NCBI GenBank assembly: GCA_040765295.1
Contig: JAXGSB010000001.1
Span: 1,240,001-1,304,000, forward strand
Direction of reading: 5' to 3'
DNA length: 64,000 nucleotides
DNA from: Scatomorpha sp040765295
Lineage (GTDB): Bacteria > Bacillota > Clostridia > Oscillospirales > Oscillospiraceae
The stretch's first letter is position 1; each line of letters starts with the position of its first letter. The notes below the pieces were generated by a model. The model had not been told where the DNA came from and did not search any database. It was given only the letters and a program-made list of their open reading frames with translations. The position numbers were made by a program, and so were the translations under genes. Positions 51,353 to 60,832 of the stretch are shown here, piece after piece.

Positions 51353-53239
51353 TCAATACAGCTCAAAAGGCACTATTTCAACATAGGCCTCAACCGGAGC
51401 TTTTGACTTTACGCAATCGATAATTTGACGGCCTATGGGATTCAGTTCTTCTTCCCTGTCGTAGATTTTGAGCTCTTCTATGAAGAAGTTGTATAGAATC
51501 TCCGCGCCTTTATCGTAGCCCTTCTCTCCGAGACTTTCCTGAGTTTCAGGTCTTAAGAAACCCGTTGGAATAAATTGACCGTCGACCTTCATTTCTTTGA
51601 GAGAATAGCCCATAAGAGAGCAGCGCGCCGGAGTAAGCCTATCCGGCTTCATCCTCACACCGCCTCTTCTTGCCAAATACTCTCTGGCTATCCATTCAGC
51701 GGTAAACCCAACCTTGTATGTACCTATGTGTTGATTTGGTATGAGCACGCAGCGGGTGTTGTAGTTGTCGATTATCTGCTCTAAGAGCATGTTCGCCTGA
51801 TTTACCCTCAAGCCGGTCGCAAAGGGCCAGTATGAGCCCACCCCCTCGCTTGTGAGCTCCTTAACATCGGAAACAACACTGGGGTTGTTGTAGCCTCTGG
51901 GAGCAACAAGCCTCCATACCCATGCCAGAGCCGGAGGAAGTATCTGCATTAAGCCCATTATGCCGTAGCTCGGATTCTTAGCCGATGCAGGGGGCATTCT
52001 GACTCCGAATGACCTGACGTCCACCGAAACCTTCTCTTTAACGATGTTCTGAATCAGGTTTCTGGGGATGATAACTCGCGGATTGGAACAGGGCTCTCCG
52101 TTTTGATTTGCAGAGTGCTCCCATGGCAGGCATGTAGAGTGCGGCACAGCTTCGATATTGAAAAACATGAGGGGTTTCGGCGAATGTATTGCAATCTTTT
52201 CATATGTCGGCTCACTGCCGTATTCTTTAATGCCGTCGACCCTGATAAACCAGCCGTTTTCACCGTCATAAAGGCTGAGCCTGCCGTTGCTTGTTTGAAG
52301 ATCGGGATGGCAAATTGCCATATCGTCGGTTACCGGCTCAATAAGGCAGGTATCACTCATGTTTATAAAGCGCATGTCGCCCGTGATTATATCCTCGCCA
52401 AGTAAAACTCTGCCGTCCGGCTGGCGCATTATGTCCTGTAAAAGCTCACTTTTTCCACCGCCGGAGGCTCCCTCGTGCATCATGACAATCTCATTTTCGT
52501 AGGGTGTGATTATTCGAGCCGCGCTGGCGTGAGCCGTGAGCCACCCCTCTGCCTCTCCGATATCCAGAAGGACACTGTATATGCCTTTTTTTGCAGAGGG
52601 TCCGGGATAGAGGTTGTAGGAAAATATTTCATGCAGCTCAGTTGTTCTGTTGTGTACAACGACCTGTTTGCCCTCAAAATGAGTGTGTCTGAACGGAGGC
52701 GCTACATAGACTATTGCACGCGGCTTAAAGTTGTCTATTCTGTCTATCTCCAAGAAATGCTGCAGTTCTGCCAGCGCAAATGCAAAAAAGGCGGCGTTTC
52801 GCGGGCAGACAAGCAAAGACTCATAGCCGTATTTATAGCCTCCGGCCTTGAAAGGAACAACTATAAGTTCACCCTTTGCCAGCCAATCGAGGGTTTCTTT
52901 GCGCAGCTCCTCAAACTCATAACCGTAGACGTCTTTGAACCTCGGCTTATCGCTCGGAAGATTGTCGCCAATCCTCATGGAGTCGGGATCTCTGCGGCGC
53001 ATATAGTCCTCGGGATAGTTTACTGCGGCGCCGTTTTTGCACCTGACCACATGGGCTTCTTTTATAAGTTCGTCTCCGACCTTATATTTCACCTCAACCT
53101 CATCTGCATGCAGATTCCCGAAAATCAGTTCATAGAGAACCTCTTTATTTTGCGGAATTATTACAGACGGGCTGTTATAGAGCAGGTTTTTTAGCTCCTC
53201 ATCCAATATAAACTTCTCAAAATTAACATTCATATTCAA
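51353..53239 (-). CDS. PEPCK-like P-loop protein (DUF4914-like)
   Basis: 628 residues. In the middle (about residues 253-265) is EGASGGGKSELLQ, the kinase-1a P-loop of PEP carboxykinase/HPr-kinase-like proteins, followed by acidic residues in LLGEDIITGDMRF. From memory it matches the uncharacterised DUF4914 family; I am only moderately sure of that number. No known substrate. Its ATG overlaps the murC stop by 4 bp, so it is coupled to a cell-wall precursor gene. PEPCK activity itself is not indicated, as the flanking PEPCK motifs are not obvious. Confidence 0.75.
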   Translation of the reverse strand: MNMNVNFEKFILDEELKNLLYNSPSVIIPQNKEVLYELIFGNLHADEVEVKYKVGDELIKEAHVVRCKNGAAVNYPEDYMRRRDPDSMRIGDNLPSDKPRFKDVYGYEFEELRKETLDWLAKGELIVVPFKAGGYKYGYESLLVCPRNAAFFAFALAELQHFLEIDRIDNFKPRAIVYVAPPFRHTHFEGKQVVVHNRTTELHEIFSYNLYPGPSAKKGIYSVLLDIGEAEGWLTAHASAARIITPYENEIVMMHEGASGGGKSELLQDIMRQPDGRVLLGEDIITGDMRFINMSDTCLIEPVTDDMAICHPDLQTSNGRLSLYDGENGWFIRVDGIKEYGSEPTYEKIAIHSPKPLMFFNIEAVPHSTCLPWEHSANQNGEPCSNPRVIIPRNLIQNIVKEKVSVDVRSFGVRMPPASAKNPSYGIMGLMQILPPALAWVWRLVAPRGYNNPSVVSDVKELTSEGVGSYWPFATGLRVNQANMLLEQIIDNYNTRCVLIPNQHIGTYKVGFTAEWIAREYLARRGGVRMKPDRLTPARCSLMGYSLKEMKVDGQFIPTGFLRPETQESLGEKGYDKGAEILYNFFIEELKIYDREEELNPIGRQIIDCVKSKAPVEAYVEIVPFELY

Positions 53240-54612
53240 TCTACCCCTTCAGATACAAGCCTTTCTCCTACTATATATACATCGCCGGCTCCGACAGTGA
53301 GAATTATATCTCCCGGTCTCGCAGCACTCCTCAGCATTTGAATCAGCTCATCAAAATCCTCGGAGAATATGCTCTCTGATATTTTTTCTTGCAGATCTTT
53401 TGAAGATATGTCCAGCTTGCTTTCCCGCGCAGCATAAATTTCCGCAAGGTAGAGGACATCCGGACGCTTAAGCTGACGCAGGAAGTCATCGAAGAAGGCC
53501 TTTGTTCTGCTGTAGGTGTGCGGCTGAAACACCAGAATGACTCTCTCATATCCCAGCGCTCCTACAGCATCCAAGAGTACCTTCAGCTCTCCGGGGTGGT
53601 GGGCATAGTCATCGTAGATGTCCGCCCCATTGAACTTGCCCTTAAACTCGAAACGTCTTCCCGCCCCCGAAAAACCTGCAAGACCATATTTTACTGCATT
53701 TGAGCTTACGCCGAGCGGTATACATGAGGCGGTTGCCGCAAGAGCGTTTTTTATATTATGTAAACCGGGCACATGTAGGATTACATCCGTGAGTTTTTTG
53801 CCGTGGTAGTAGATATCGAATTCGCTTCTCATACCTACCTGCTTTACTTTTCTGGCGTAGACATCAGCCTTGTCACTTAGACCAAAAGTTATTATTTTTC
53901 GGTCAATGCCCTCAATGGCGCTCATCGACGCTTCGTCATCGCAGTTTACAACAACGATTCCGTTCTCCGGAGTGCGCTCGGCAAAGCGTCTAAAGGAGGC
54001 CTTTATATGCTCTATGTCGGAAAAATAGTCAAGATGATCTTCCTCTATGTCCAGAATCGTAGCTATTGTGGGCGAAAACTCCAGAAATGAATCATGATAC
54101 TCACAGGCTTCCAATATTATAGTGTCGCCCTTACCGACTCTGTGGCTTGCATGTAAAATCGGCAGCGTACCGCCTATCATTACAGTCGGATCCTGATCGG
54201 ATGCAAGCATTATGTGCGTACACATGCTTGTGGTTGTCGTCTTACCATGGGTGCCGGATATGCAGAGAGCATTTTTGTAGGCCTTCATTATTGTGCCCCA
54301 AGCCTCTGCTCTTCCGAATATTTTAAGTCCTCTGGCTTTCGCTTCACAGATTTCAGGATTATCATTGTGAATTGCCGCCGTAAATATGACAAACTTTGCA
54401 TCTGCCGGAAGATTTGAAGCCTTATGACCAATGCTTACCTCTATATTTAATTCACGAAGGTGCTTTATGTTCTCGTTATCTTTAACATCAGAGCCGGTAA
54501 TATGAAGTCCCATATCTCTTAATACCTCTGCAAGAGGCGACATGGAGACTCCACCTATGCCGATAAGATGCCCTCGCATACCTTTTTTCATAAATCTATT
54601 AAAATCGCTCAT
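53236..54612 (-). CDS. murC: UDP-N-acetylmuramate-L-alanine ligase
   Basis: 458 residues from ATG 54612 (GGGAG 6 nt upstream). Mur ligase: HLIGIGGVSMS, P-loop GTHGKTTTTSM, EACEYHDSFL and DDYAHHPGEL, with the C-terminal ligase domain. Adds L-Ala to UDP-MurNAc. It stands apart from a dcw cluster, being paired only with the downstream P-loop protein. Confidence 0.97.
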   Translation of the reverse strand: MSDFNRFMKKGMRGHLIGIGGVSMSPLAEVLRDMGLHITGSDVKDNENIKHLRELNIEVSIGHKASNLPADAKFVIFTAAIHNDNPEICEAKARGLKIFGRAEAWGTIMKAYKNALCISGTHGKTTTTSMCTHIMLASDQDPTVMIGGTLPILHASHRVGKGDTIILEACEYHDSFLEFSPTIATILDIEEDHLDYFSDIEHIKASFRRFAERTPENGIVVVNCDDEASMSAIEGIDRKIITFGLSDKADVYARKVKQVGMRSEFDIYYHGKKLTDVILHVPGLHNIKNALAATASCIPLGVSSNAVKYGLAGFSGAGRRFEFKGKFNGADIYDDYAHHPGELKVLLDAVGALGYERVILVFQPHTYSRTKAFFDDFLRQLKRPDVLYLAEIYAARESKLDISSKDLQEKISESIFSEDFDELIQMLRSAARPGDIILTVGAGDVYIVGERLVSEGVD

Positions 54613-54745
54613 TTTAACTCCCAACGACAAATTAGCTTGATATTAACCTTAAGGCGGTATTATAATACAAGCTGATTTAAGATACAAGTTGGTCTTTTAT
54701 CTTTCATGAATTACATTGAATTAAACTGACCTTGGGGGTAATTAT

Positions 54746-55312
54746 TTGTTTAAAAATATCACAGAACTGAGAAAATCATGTGCCGTTTGTATGGATTGTG
54801 AACTTTGCAAAACACGCACCAATGTAGTGTTCGGAGTTGGCAATGAGAATACTGAGCTTCTCTTTGTCGGTGAAGGGCCCGGTGAGCAGGAGGATTTGAA
54901 AGGCGAGCCCTTCGTTGGCCGCGCGGGAAAACTTTTGGATACCATGCTCGAGCTCATATATCTCGATAGGAGCAAAATCTACATAGCCAACATCGTCAAG
55001 TGCAGGCCGCCTAAAAATAGAGACCCGAGACCCGAGGAGAAGGCGGAGTGCGAAAAGTGGCTGAAAGAACAGATAAGACTTATAGACCCGAAGATTATTG
55101 TCTGCTTGGGCAGAATCGCAGCCTGCTACTTTATGGGCGATGATTTTAAAATCAGCCGAGATCACGGAAAATTCTTCGACATCGCCGGCAGAAGAGTTAT
55201 GGCTTTATACCATCCTGCCGCCCTGCTCAGAGACCCAAGGAGAAGGCCTGAAACTTTTTCCGATCTAAAAATTCTGGAATCCGAGATTAAGAAAATATGT
55301 GAAAGAATGTAG
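54746..55312 (+). CDS. Uracil-DNA glycosylase, family 4
   Basis: 188 residues from TTG 54746. Family 4 UDG with the Fe-S cysteine set (CELC near the N-terminus, CRPP, later Cys), GEGPGEQED and the late motif LYHPAALLR. Removes uracil from DNA for base-excision repair. First of three genes; the next starts 15 bp after its stop. Confidence 0.95.
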   Translation: MFKNITELRKSCAVCMDCELCKTRTNVVFGVGNENTELLFVGEGPGEQEDLKGEPFVGRAGKLLDTMLELIYLDRSKIYIANIVKCRPPKNRDPRPEEKAECEKWLKEQIRLIDPKIIVCLGRIAACYFMGDDFKISRDHGKFFDIAGRRVMALYHPAALLRDPRRRPETFSDLKILESEIKKICERM

Positions 55313-55327
55313 TTGGGAGTTTATAAT

Positions 55328-56230
55328 ATGCCAAGTTTTAAAAAGCTGTCGATAAATGACAGAGATTGGATGATGGAAATCCTGAAAAAAGAGGGAACAC
55401 TAAGCGCGGACTACAGCTTCGGAAACCTCTTTATGTGGCTGGGACAAAAAGGAATATATGTGACAAAATCAAACGACAGGCTTCTAATGAAGTTCGGGAC
55501 AGGCTGGAACACACGGTTTTTCTTCCCGGTCGGCTCTGGACCTCTTGAGCCAGCCATATCCTTAATTCGCGAGGTTGCAAAAAAAGAAGGAGCCCCGCTT
55601 AGAATCGAATCCGTTACCGAGGAGAGCAGAGAGCTTTTAAATCAGGCTTTCCCGGGAGAATTTGAATTTTTTGAAAAACGGGACAGCTTCGACTATATTT
55701 ATGAAGCTGAGACTTTCACCGAAATGAGGGGAAAGAAGCTGCACGCAAAACGCAACTTCTGCAACAGATTTGAAAAGACATATGAATGGAACTTTGAGCA
55801 GCTCGAGAAAAGACATCTCCCCCACTGTCTCAAGATACTTGCCGACTGGCAGGCCGAAATGGGCACTTTTACAGAGGGAATGAAAATGGAACATTCCGCC
55901 ATAGTAAGAGGATTTATGTGCTATGAAAAGCTGGATTTTTTAGGCGGAGTGCTTAGAGCCAATGGGGAGATAGTTGCTTTTACAATAGGTGAGAAGATTC
56001 GCTCCGACTGCTTTGACATACACTTTGAAAAAGCCAATTCGGAAATAGCCGGCGCTTATCCGATGATTGCAAGGGAGTTTGCCAGACTTGTGGTAAACAA
56101 ACATCCTGATATTAAGCTCTTTAACCGTGAGGAAGACATGGGGATTGAAGGACTTAGAAAGGCTAAAGAAAGCTTTTATCCGCTATATCTTCTAAAAAAA
56201 TATAGGGCGCGGGAAAGAAAAGATGACTGA
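55328..56230 (+). CDS. DUF2156-family protein (LPG-synthase C-terminal-like acyltransferase fold)
   Basis: 300 residues from ATG 55328 (GGGAG 8 nt upstream). Resembles the soluble C-terminal half of lysyl-phosphatidylglycerol synthases (GNAT-like), with KRNFCNRFEKTYEW, GGVLRANGEIVAFTIG and LFNREEDMGIEGLRKAKESFYP. No membrane domain. The function of stand-alone members is unclear; aminoacyl or acyl transfer is likely. It overlaps the next gene by 8 bp. Confidence 0.85.
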   Translation: MPSFKKLSINDRDWMMEILKKEGTLSADYSFGNLFMWLGQKGIYVTKSNDRLLMKFGTGWNTRFFFPVGSGPLEPAISLIREVAKKEGAPLRIESVTEESRELLNQAFPGEFEFFEKRDSFDYIYEAETFTEMRGKKLHAKRNFCNRFEKTYEWNFEQLEKRHLPHCLKILADWQAEMGTFTEGMKMEHSAIVRGFMCYEKLDFLGGVLRANGEIVAFTIGEKIRSDCFDIHFEKANSEIAGAYPMIAREFARLVVNKHPDIKLFNREEDMGIEGLRKAKESFYPLYLLKKYRARERKDD

Positions 56231-56792
56231 GGGCGTTTTCAGATATTCGCAAGCAGGTGACGTGCCCGCACTTAAAGCTCTTTGGCACATTGTTTTCGGC
56301 GATGACCTGCGATATCTTGACGGCTTTTACCGAATACTCTACATGCCCGAGCGCTGCGGCCTTGTGGAGGTTGACGGCGAAATCATTTCGGCGGCCTATC
56401 TCATTCCCGGAGCCCGCTACAATGATAAAAGTTTTGCCTATCTCTTTGCCGTTGCAACCTATGAGAAATTCAGAGGCAGGGGCTATGCGGCTTTAATAGC
56501 CAAAAGGCTCTGTGATGATGCCTTTTCGTCCGGAACTTCGGGCATCGCCACCCTCCCCGCCACACCTGAACTAATCTCATATTACAAACGAAGCTTGGGT
56601 ATGAGTGAAGGATTTAAGAAAAAGGGCGAAAAAAATGAGCCCCACGTCAGTTTTGAAAATGACTGGAAGCTCTTCTCGGACTTTCACGGCAAGGAGCGGG
56701 GGCATGGCCCGGCGAGACTTCTGCTTTTAATGAATGACGGCTCCGATACCGAAAAATACGGCTCTGTTGTTTGGCCGCATGTTTTTGAATGA
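56223..56792 (+). CDS. GNAT-family N-acetyltransferase
   Basis: 189 residues. GNAT fold with the CoA motif ATYEKFRGRGYAALIAK and a late YYKRSLGM. Closest to Eis-like N-terminal domains by eye. The 8-bp overlap with the DUF2156 gene suggests linked roles. Substrate unknown. Confidence 0.87.
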   Translation: MTEGVFRYSQAGDVPALKALWHIVFGDDLRYLDGFYRILYMPERCGLVEVDGEIISAAYLIPGARYNDKSFAYLFAVATYEKFRGRGYAALIAKRLCDDAFSSGTSGIATLPATPELISYYKRSLGMSEGFKKKGEKNEPHVSFENDWKLFSDFHGKERGHGPARLLLLMNDGSDTEKYGSVVWPHVFE

Positions 56793-56876
56793 GCCTAATC
56801 TTGTTTTTGACAAGTACAACAAATAAGGTCTTGCCTTCAAATTCTCGAAGGTAAGTATGTGGCGAAGCACGACAAG

Positions 56877-56927
56877 AAAGGAAAGTCCTATAATGGCCAA
56901 GAGGCAGTTATTATAGGACTTTCCTTT
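56877..56927. terminator. Bidirectional terminator between GNAT and GT4 genes
   Basis: An 18-bp perfect stem (56877-56894 with 56910-56927) and a 15-nt loop. It lies between convergent genes. Confidence 0.85.
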
Positions 56928-56931
56928 ATAT

Positions 56932-58293
56932 TCATTTAAAACTTTCCCACATGGCTTTCATTGCTGCCTCAATATCGCTTTTTCCACGGCTTTCCAGTTT
57001 TTGAAAAAGTCTTTTTATTTCATCAAAATCAGGCCTGTTTTTATTTTTAGTATTCAGGAAAAAGTCGGAAAATATCTCTTCATAGCTTAAATCTCTGCGT
57101 GCAGACTTTGAGTCCGCCAGCTCGATAAAGCGCTCAAGCATCTCTATAACAAGAGCATCCCAGTGCTTATACACATCTTTGACTACATTTTCGCGAACAA
57201 AAGCTTTATTCTCGGGGCTTTTGTTCATAATCTCAAGCATTTTTTCCGCATAGGCATCCACGGAATCATCCGCTATATACCCGCTTACATCCTCCTCTAT
57301 GGACGAAGAAGTTACCGAGTCTCGCAGGAAAAGCGTGGGAGTTCCCTGTGAGGCTGCCTCGATTTGTACAAGAGAGTTTGTGTCGTAGAGTGACGGAAAC
57401 AAAAACAGATCTGCCGCAGCATAAAAATCGGCCAGTCTCGCTCTATCGGAAATTCTGCCGCTTATTATAACATTCTCTTCTATCCCCTCGTCTTTTATAA
57501 GGCTTCGAAGCCTCTCTTCGTCCGGGCCTGCGCCTACATAAATCATTTTGAAAGCTTTCTCACATTTCTGTTTGAGTTTACCCAGCGCTCTGGCAATAAA
57601 GAAGATGTTTTTGCGTTCTATAAGCCTTCCGACAAAGAGAAAAACCGTCTCGTTTTCTGATATATCATAGGCTTTATAAAGCTCCTTAAGCCTTTCTTCT
57701 CTGTTTTCTATCGGTCTTAAATCTGTGGCATTCGGGTGAATATACGGCTCTAACTTGCCGCCGTAGATCTTATAGAGCTCCTGCATTCTCCTGTTGGGAA
57801 CCCAAATTTCGTCCGCCATGTCAAATACTGTCATTGTTTTTTCCAATGCAAACTCCACAAGCGGCTCGAACTTGAGATAGGTCTCGAAATCTTTTTTGAA
57901 TTGGGAGTGAACTGTTGCAACCGCAGGTATGCCGTATTTATAGGCGTATCTGAGTCCGGCAAGTCCTATTGTAAATGGAGAATTTATGTGGACAATATCA
58001 AGTCTGGAAGCATGGAGCTCTGCATTGAAATCTATGTCAACAGAGGGAAGCGGCAGAACATACTCCTCAATTTTGAAAGCCTTAAGCGCTCCGCATCTGA
58101 CTATGCGATAGGGGCGCTTTAAATCATCCTCCACACTAAAACTTGGCGTTTCTGTGGTGAAGACCGTAACATCCGCATATTTTGAAAGTCCGCGGGCATA
58201 GTTATCCACGCAGACAATAACCCCGTCGATGACGGGGTAGTATGTATCTACAAATATGCCTATTTTTAAACTTTTATCCTTGTTTTCAGTCAT
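56932..58293 (-). CDS. Glycosyltransferase family 4 (glycolipid-type)
   Basis: 453 residues from ATG 58293 (AGCAGGA upstream), overlapping the previous gene by 8 bp. GT-B fold: KIGIFVDTYYPVIDGV at the N-terminus, FVGRLIERKNIFF, YVGAGPDEERL and the donor-site FPSLYDTNSLVQIEAAS. The pattern is that of 1,2-diacylglycerol glucosyl/galactosyltransferases of Firmicutes. Upstream genes for galE and a sugar nucleotidyltransferase fit a role in glycolipid or lipoteichoic acid anchor synthesis. Confidence 0.87.
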   Translation of the reverse strand: MTENKDKSLKIGIFVDTYYPVIDGVIVCVDNYARGLSKYADVTVFTTETPSFSVEDDLKRPYRIVRCGALKAFKIEEYVLPLPSVDIDFNAELHASRLDIVHINSPFTIGLAGLRYAYKYGIPAVATVHSQFKKDFETYLKFEPLVEFALEKTMTVFDMADEIWVPNRRMQELYKIYGGKLEPYIHPNATDLRPIENREERLKELYKAYDISENETVFLFVGRLIERKNIFFIARALGKLKQKCEKAFKMIYVGAGPDEERLRSLIKDEGIEENVIISGRISDRARLADFYAAADLFLFPSLYDTNSLVQIEAASQGTPTLFLRDSVTSSSIEEDVSGYIADDSVDAYAEKMLEIMNKSPENKAFVRENVVKDVYKHWDALVIEMLERFIELADSKSARRDLSYEEIFSDFFLNTKNKNRPDFDEIKRLFQKLESRGKSDIEAAMKAMWESFK

Positions 58294-59218
58294 TCCTGCT
58301 CTCCCAAAGTTTCTCGGGGTACTTCCCCGCATTCACGAGAGCCCTTATGCCGGCTTCGACGAAAGGTTTATCCTCCTTGTATGTAACCCCATACCACTTA
58401 TCTTGAGTTTCAAGCACCTCTACCGTGCAGAGGTTTTCCGCTAAAAGCTCTCCCACCAAAGTCGGCACATAGAACTCTTCATTCGGATTTTGGGGTATAA
58501 AATCATTAAAGAATGCAGGCAGCCGCTTTTCTATCTCTTCTAAAAAGCCCGGTCCGAAACCCCAGAAGTTCATTGATACTAGGTTATCGTCACTTAGATG
58601 AATGAGTGTTTTGCCCTCATCGGTACTGTATGCAGGGCCTTCCGGCGTTTTAACTACATATTTTCGCTCTACTATGCTATTTAAAAACTTGCCATCCCGT
58701 ACACAAACACCTCTGGCAACCTTGCCCTTGTCCGTGACTGTATTTCCGAGAAGATAGCCGACCATGAAAAATTCCATGGGCCTCTTTTCTGTATTCATTT
58801 TATCCAATGCCTCTTTTATTTCTTTAAAGGCTTGCTTTCCGTAAAAATCATCGGCATTGATCATTGCAAAAGGTCCGTCTATCTCATCCTTGCAGCAAAG
58901 CAGAGCGTGAGCCGTGCCCCAAGGCTTCTTTCTCTCCTCGGGAATCTTATAATTTTCAGGCAAAAAGGCATCCATTTCCTGAAACGAGAGAGCACACTCT
59001 ATATTATCCTCTATGCCCGGGAGAATCTTCTTGCGGAAATCCTCTTCCATGCTTCTTCTTATAAGAAATATGACCTTGGAAAAGCCCGCTCTTATGGCAT
59101 CATAGACAGAGTAGTCCATTATTATTTCACCGCTGACTCCAACGGGATCGAGTTGCTTTAATCCTCCGTATCGGCTGCCCATCCCTGCAGCCAAAATCAC
59201 AAGTGTAGGTCCTTTCAT
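58286..59218 (-). CDS. Sugar nucleotidyltransferase
   Basis: 310 residues from ATG 59218 (GAGGAGA upstream). NTP_transferase fold with LAAGMGSRYGGLKQLDPVG at the N-terminus, PWGTAHALLCC and NADDFYGKQAF. Could make UDP-glucose or a related NDP-sugar. Longer reading from 59350 would overlap galE and lacks support. Operon with galE before and GT4 after. Confidence 0.87.
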   Translation of the reverse strand: MKGPTLVILAAGMGSRYGGLKQLDPVGVSGEIIMDYSVYDAIRAGFSKVIFLIRRSMEEDFRKKILPGIEDNIECALSFQEMDAFLPENYKIPEERKKPWGTAHALLCCKDEIDGPFAMINADDFYGKQAFKEIKEALDKMNTEKRPMEFFMVGYLLGNTVTDKGKVARGVCVRDGKFLNSIVERKYVVKTPEGPAYSTDEGKTLIHLSDDNLVSMNFWGFGPGFLEEIEKRLPAFFNDFIPQNPNEEFYVPTLVGELLAENLCTVEVLETQDKWYGVTYKEDKPFVEAGIRALVNAGKYPEKLWESRND

Positions 59219-59228
59219 ATTTCTCTCC

Positions 59229-60245
59229 TCAGTCTTCCGGATATCCGTCCGGATTTTTTTGCTGGAAATTCCAGCCGTCTCGGCACATGTCCTCAAGTGT
59301 GAACTCCGTTCTCCAGCAAAGCTCTTCTGCCGCCTTTGTGACATCGGCATAGCACGAGTCGGCGTCTCCGGCTCTTCTGCCTACTATCTTATATGGAAGA
59401 GAAAAGCCGCAGGCCTTCTCAAAAGCCGCTATAAGCTCCAAAACAGAATAACCTTTTCCCGTACCGAGGTTATAGGTGAACACACCCTCAGTATCTATTA
59501 TCTGTTTAAGGGCTGAAATATGACCTCTGGCAAGGTCGACAACATGGATATAGTCCCTGACCCCTGTGCCGTCGGGTGTATTGTAGTCGTTTCCGTATAC
59601 ATTTATTGCCGGCAGCTTTCCCACCGCAACTTTTGCCACAGAGGGAAAAAGGTTGTTGGGTATTCCGTTCGGGTCTTCGCCTATGAGTCCCGACGGGTGA
59701 GCTCCTATGGGATTGAAGTATCTAAGCAGAGAGAAGCTCAAGCTCTTATCGGCAAAGGCGGCATCGCGCATAATGTCTTCTATAATCAGCTTGGTGGCTC
59801 CATAAGGGTTTGTTGTTTTAACCGGGAAGTCCTCTCTTATAGGCAGGGCGTCCGGGACACCGTAAACAGTGGCGCTTGAGCTGAACACCATCTTTGAAAC
59901 CTTGTGCCGCTGCATTGAAAGCAGGATATTAATTGAAGAATATAGGTTATTTTCGTAGTATTGCAGAGGCATTCTAACCGATTCTCCAACAGCTTTTAAG
60001 GCGGCAAAGTGGATTACGGCATCTATATTACGACTTTTGAAGATTTCGTCAGTCGCTCGGGGATCTCTTAGATCGCAGAATATAAAATCTACAGGCCTTT
60101 TGCAGAGCATCTGCGTGCGCCTTACGGCCTCTTGCTTTGAGTTTATGAAATTATCTGCAATAGTGACATCAAAGCCCGCCTCACAGAGCTCTACAACTGT
60201 GTGGCTGCCTATATATCCGGCTCCTCCGGTTACAAGAACTCTCAT
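59229..60245 (-). CDS. galE: UDP-glucose 4-epimerase
   Basis: 338 residues. Extended SDR: NAD motif TGGAGYIGSHTVVEL, YxxxK in PYGATKLI, GVRDYIHVVDLA and GTGKGYSVLE. Interconverts UDP-glucose and UDP-galactose. First of three genes, followed after 10 bp by the sugar nucleotidyltransferase, then the GT4 enzyme; together they could feed galactosylated or glucosylated lipids. Confidence 0.96.
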   Translation of the reverse strand: MRVLVTGGAGYIGSHTVVELCEAGFDVTIADNFINSKQEAVRRTQMLCKRPVDFIFCDLRDPRATDEIFKSRNIDAVIHFAALKAVGESVRMPLQYYENNLYSSINILLSMQRHKVSKMVFSSSATVYGVPDALPIREDFPVKTTNPYGATKLIIEDIMRDAAFADKSLSFSLLRYFNPIGAHPSGLIGEDPNGIPNNLFPSVAKVAVGKLPAINVYGNDYNTPDGTGVRDYIHVVDLARGHISALKQIIDTEGVFTYNLGTGKGYSVLELIAAFEKACGFSLPYKIVGRRAGDADSCYADVTKAAEELCWRTEFTLEDMCRDGWNFQQKNPDGYPED

Positions 60246-60387
60246 AAGCCTTATACTTTTTCCCTTTCATCTAAACGTTTGAACCCTCTGTTTGCAAAAT
60301 GCGGCAGAAAATACTCAAAGAGTTGCGTATTTTGTTCAACTCTAAAAGCCTTATATAAGACTTTTAGAGTTTTTTTCTTAAGATTAA

Positions 60388-60813
60388 TTAGAACTTGAAG
60401 ATGTTAAGGCCTATTTCCTCAGAGTATTTTCTGCCTACTTCCGCCTTTATAACATCCAACACTATCTCAGCTGTGACACTGATGTATGCCTCGTTCAGAT
60501 GCCCTCCTTCACAGTGTGAGCTGCGGGGGCTGCCAATCGTTGCGTGTACATGGACATAGGATTCACCATCCATGCGGTTAATATTTCCCACAAGAGAAAC
60601 TATCTCATAGTTTCTGTCATCGAACCTCCTTTTATAATACTGTCTATCATCAATATCATACACTCCGACAACAAGGTTGTTGCTGGCGCCTATACCTGTA
60701 ACATTTGCAAAAAGAATATTTTCTTTTTCGGCTATTTTGAGGAGCGAGGACACAAGCTCATCCCCCGGGTCGAGCCTGACTATTATTTTCTCATTAAATC
60801 TCTTGTATTCCAT
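60388..60813 (-). CDS. PPC/DUF296-domain protein
   Basis: 141 residues covering a single PPC (DUF296) domain: FANVTGIGASNN, the His set in YVHVHATIG and GGHLNEAYISVTAEI. Plant AHL proteins use this domain with DNA-binding tails; bacterial versions stand alone, bind metal and form trimers. Function unknown. Follows metG by 19 bp on the minus strand, so likely co-transcribed. Confidence 0.87.
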   Translation of the reverse strand: MEYKRFNEKIIVRLDPGDELVSSLLKIAEKENILFANVTGIGASNNLVVGVYDIDDRQYYKRRFDDRNYEIVSLVGNINRMDGESYVHVHATIGSPRSSHCEGGHLNEAYISVTAEIVLDVIKAEVGRKYSEEIGLNIFKF

Positions 60814-60832
60814 AAATTACCCCTTTCTTTTT

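Noticed and set aside
52475..53194. 239-codon plus-strand frame opposite the PEPCK-like gene
   Set aside because: Antisense shadow; no ribosome site, cysteine/tyrosine-rich random-like composition.
60338..60377. 11-bp hairpin with T-run on the plus strand
   Set aside because: No plus-strand gene reads into it; on the minus strand it lacks a T-run, so I did not call it a terminator.
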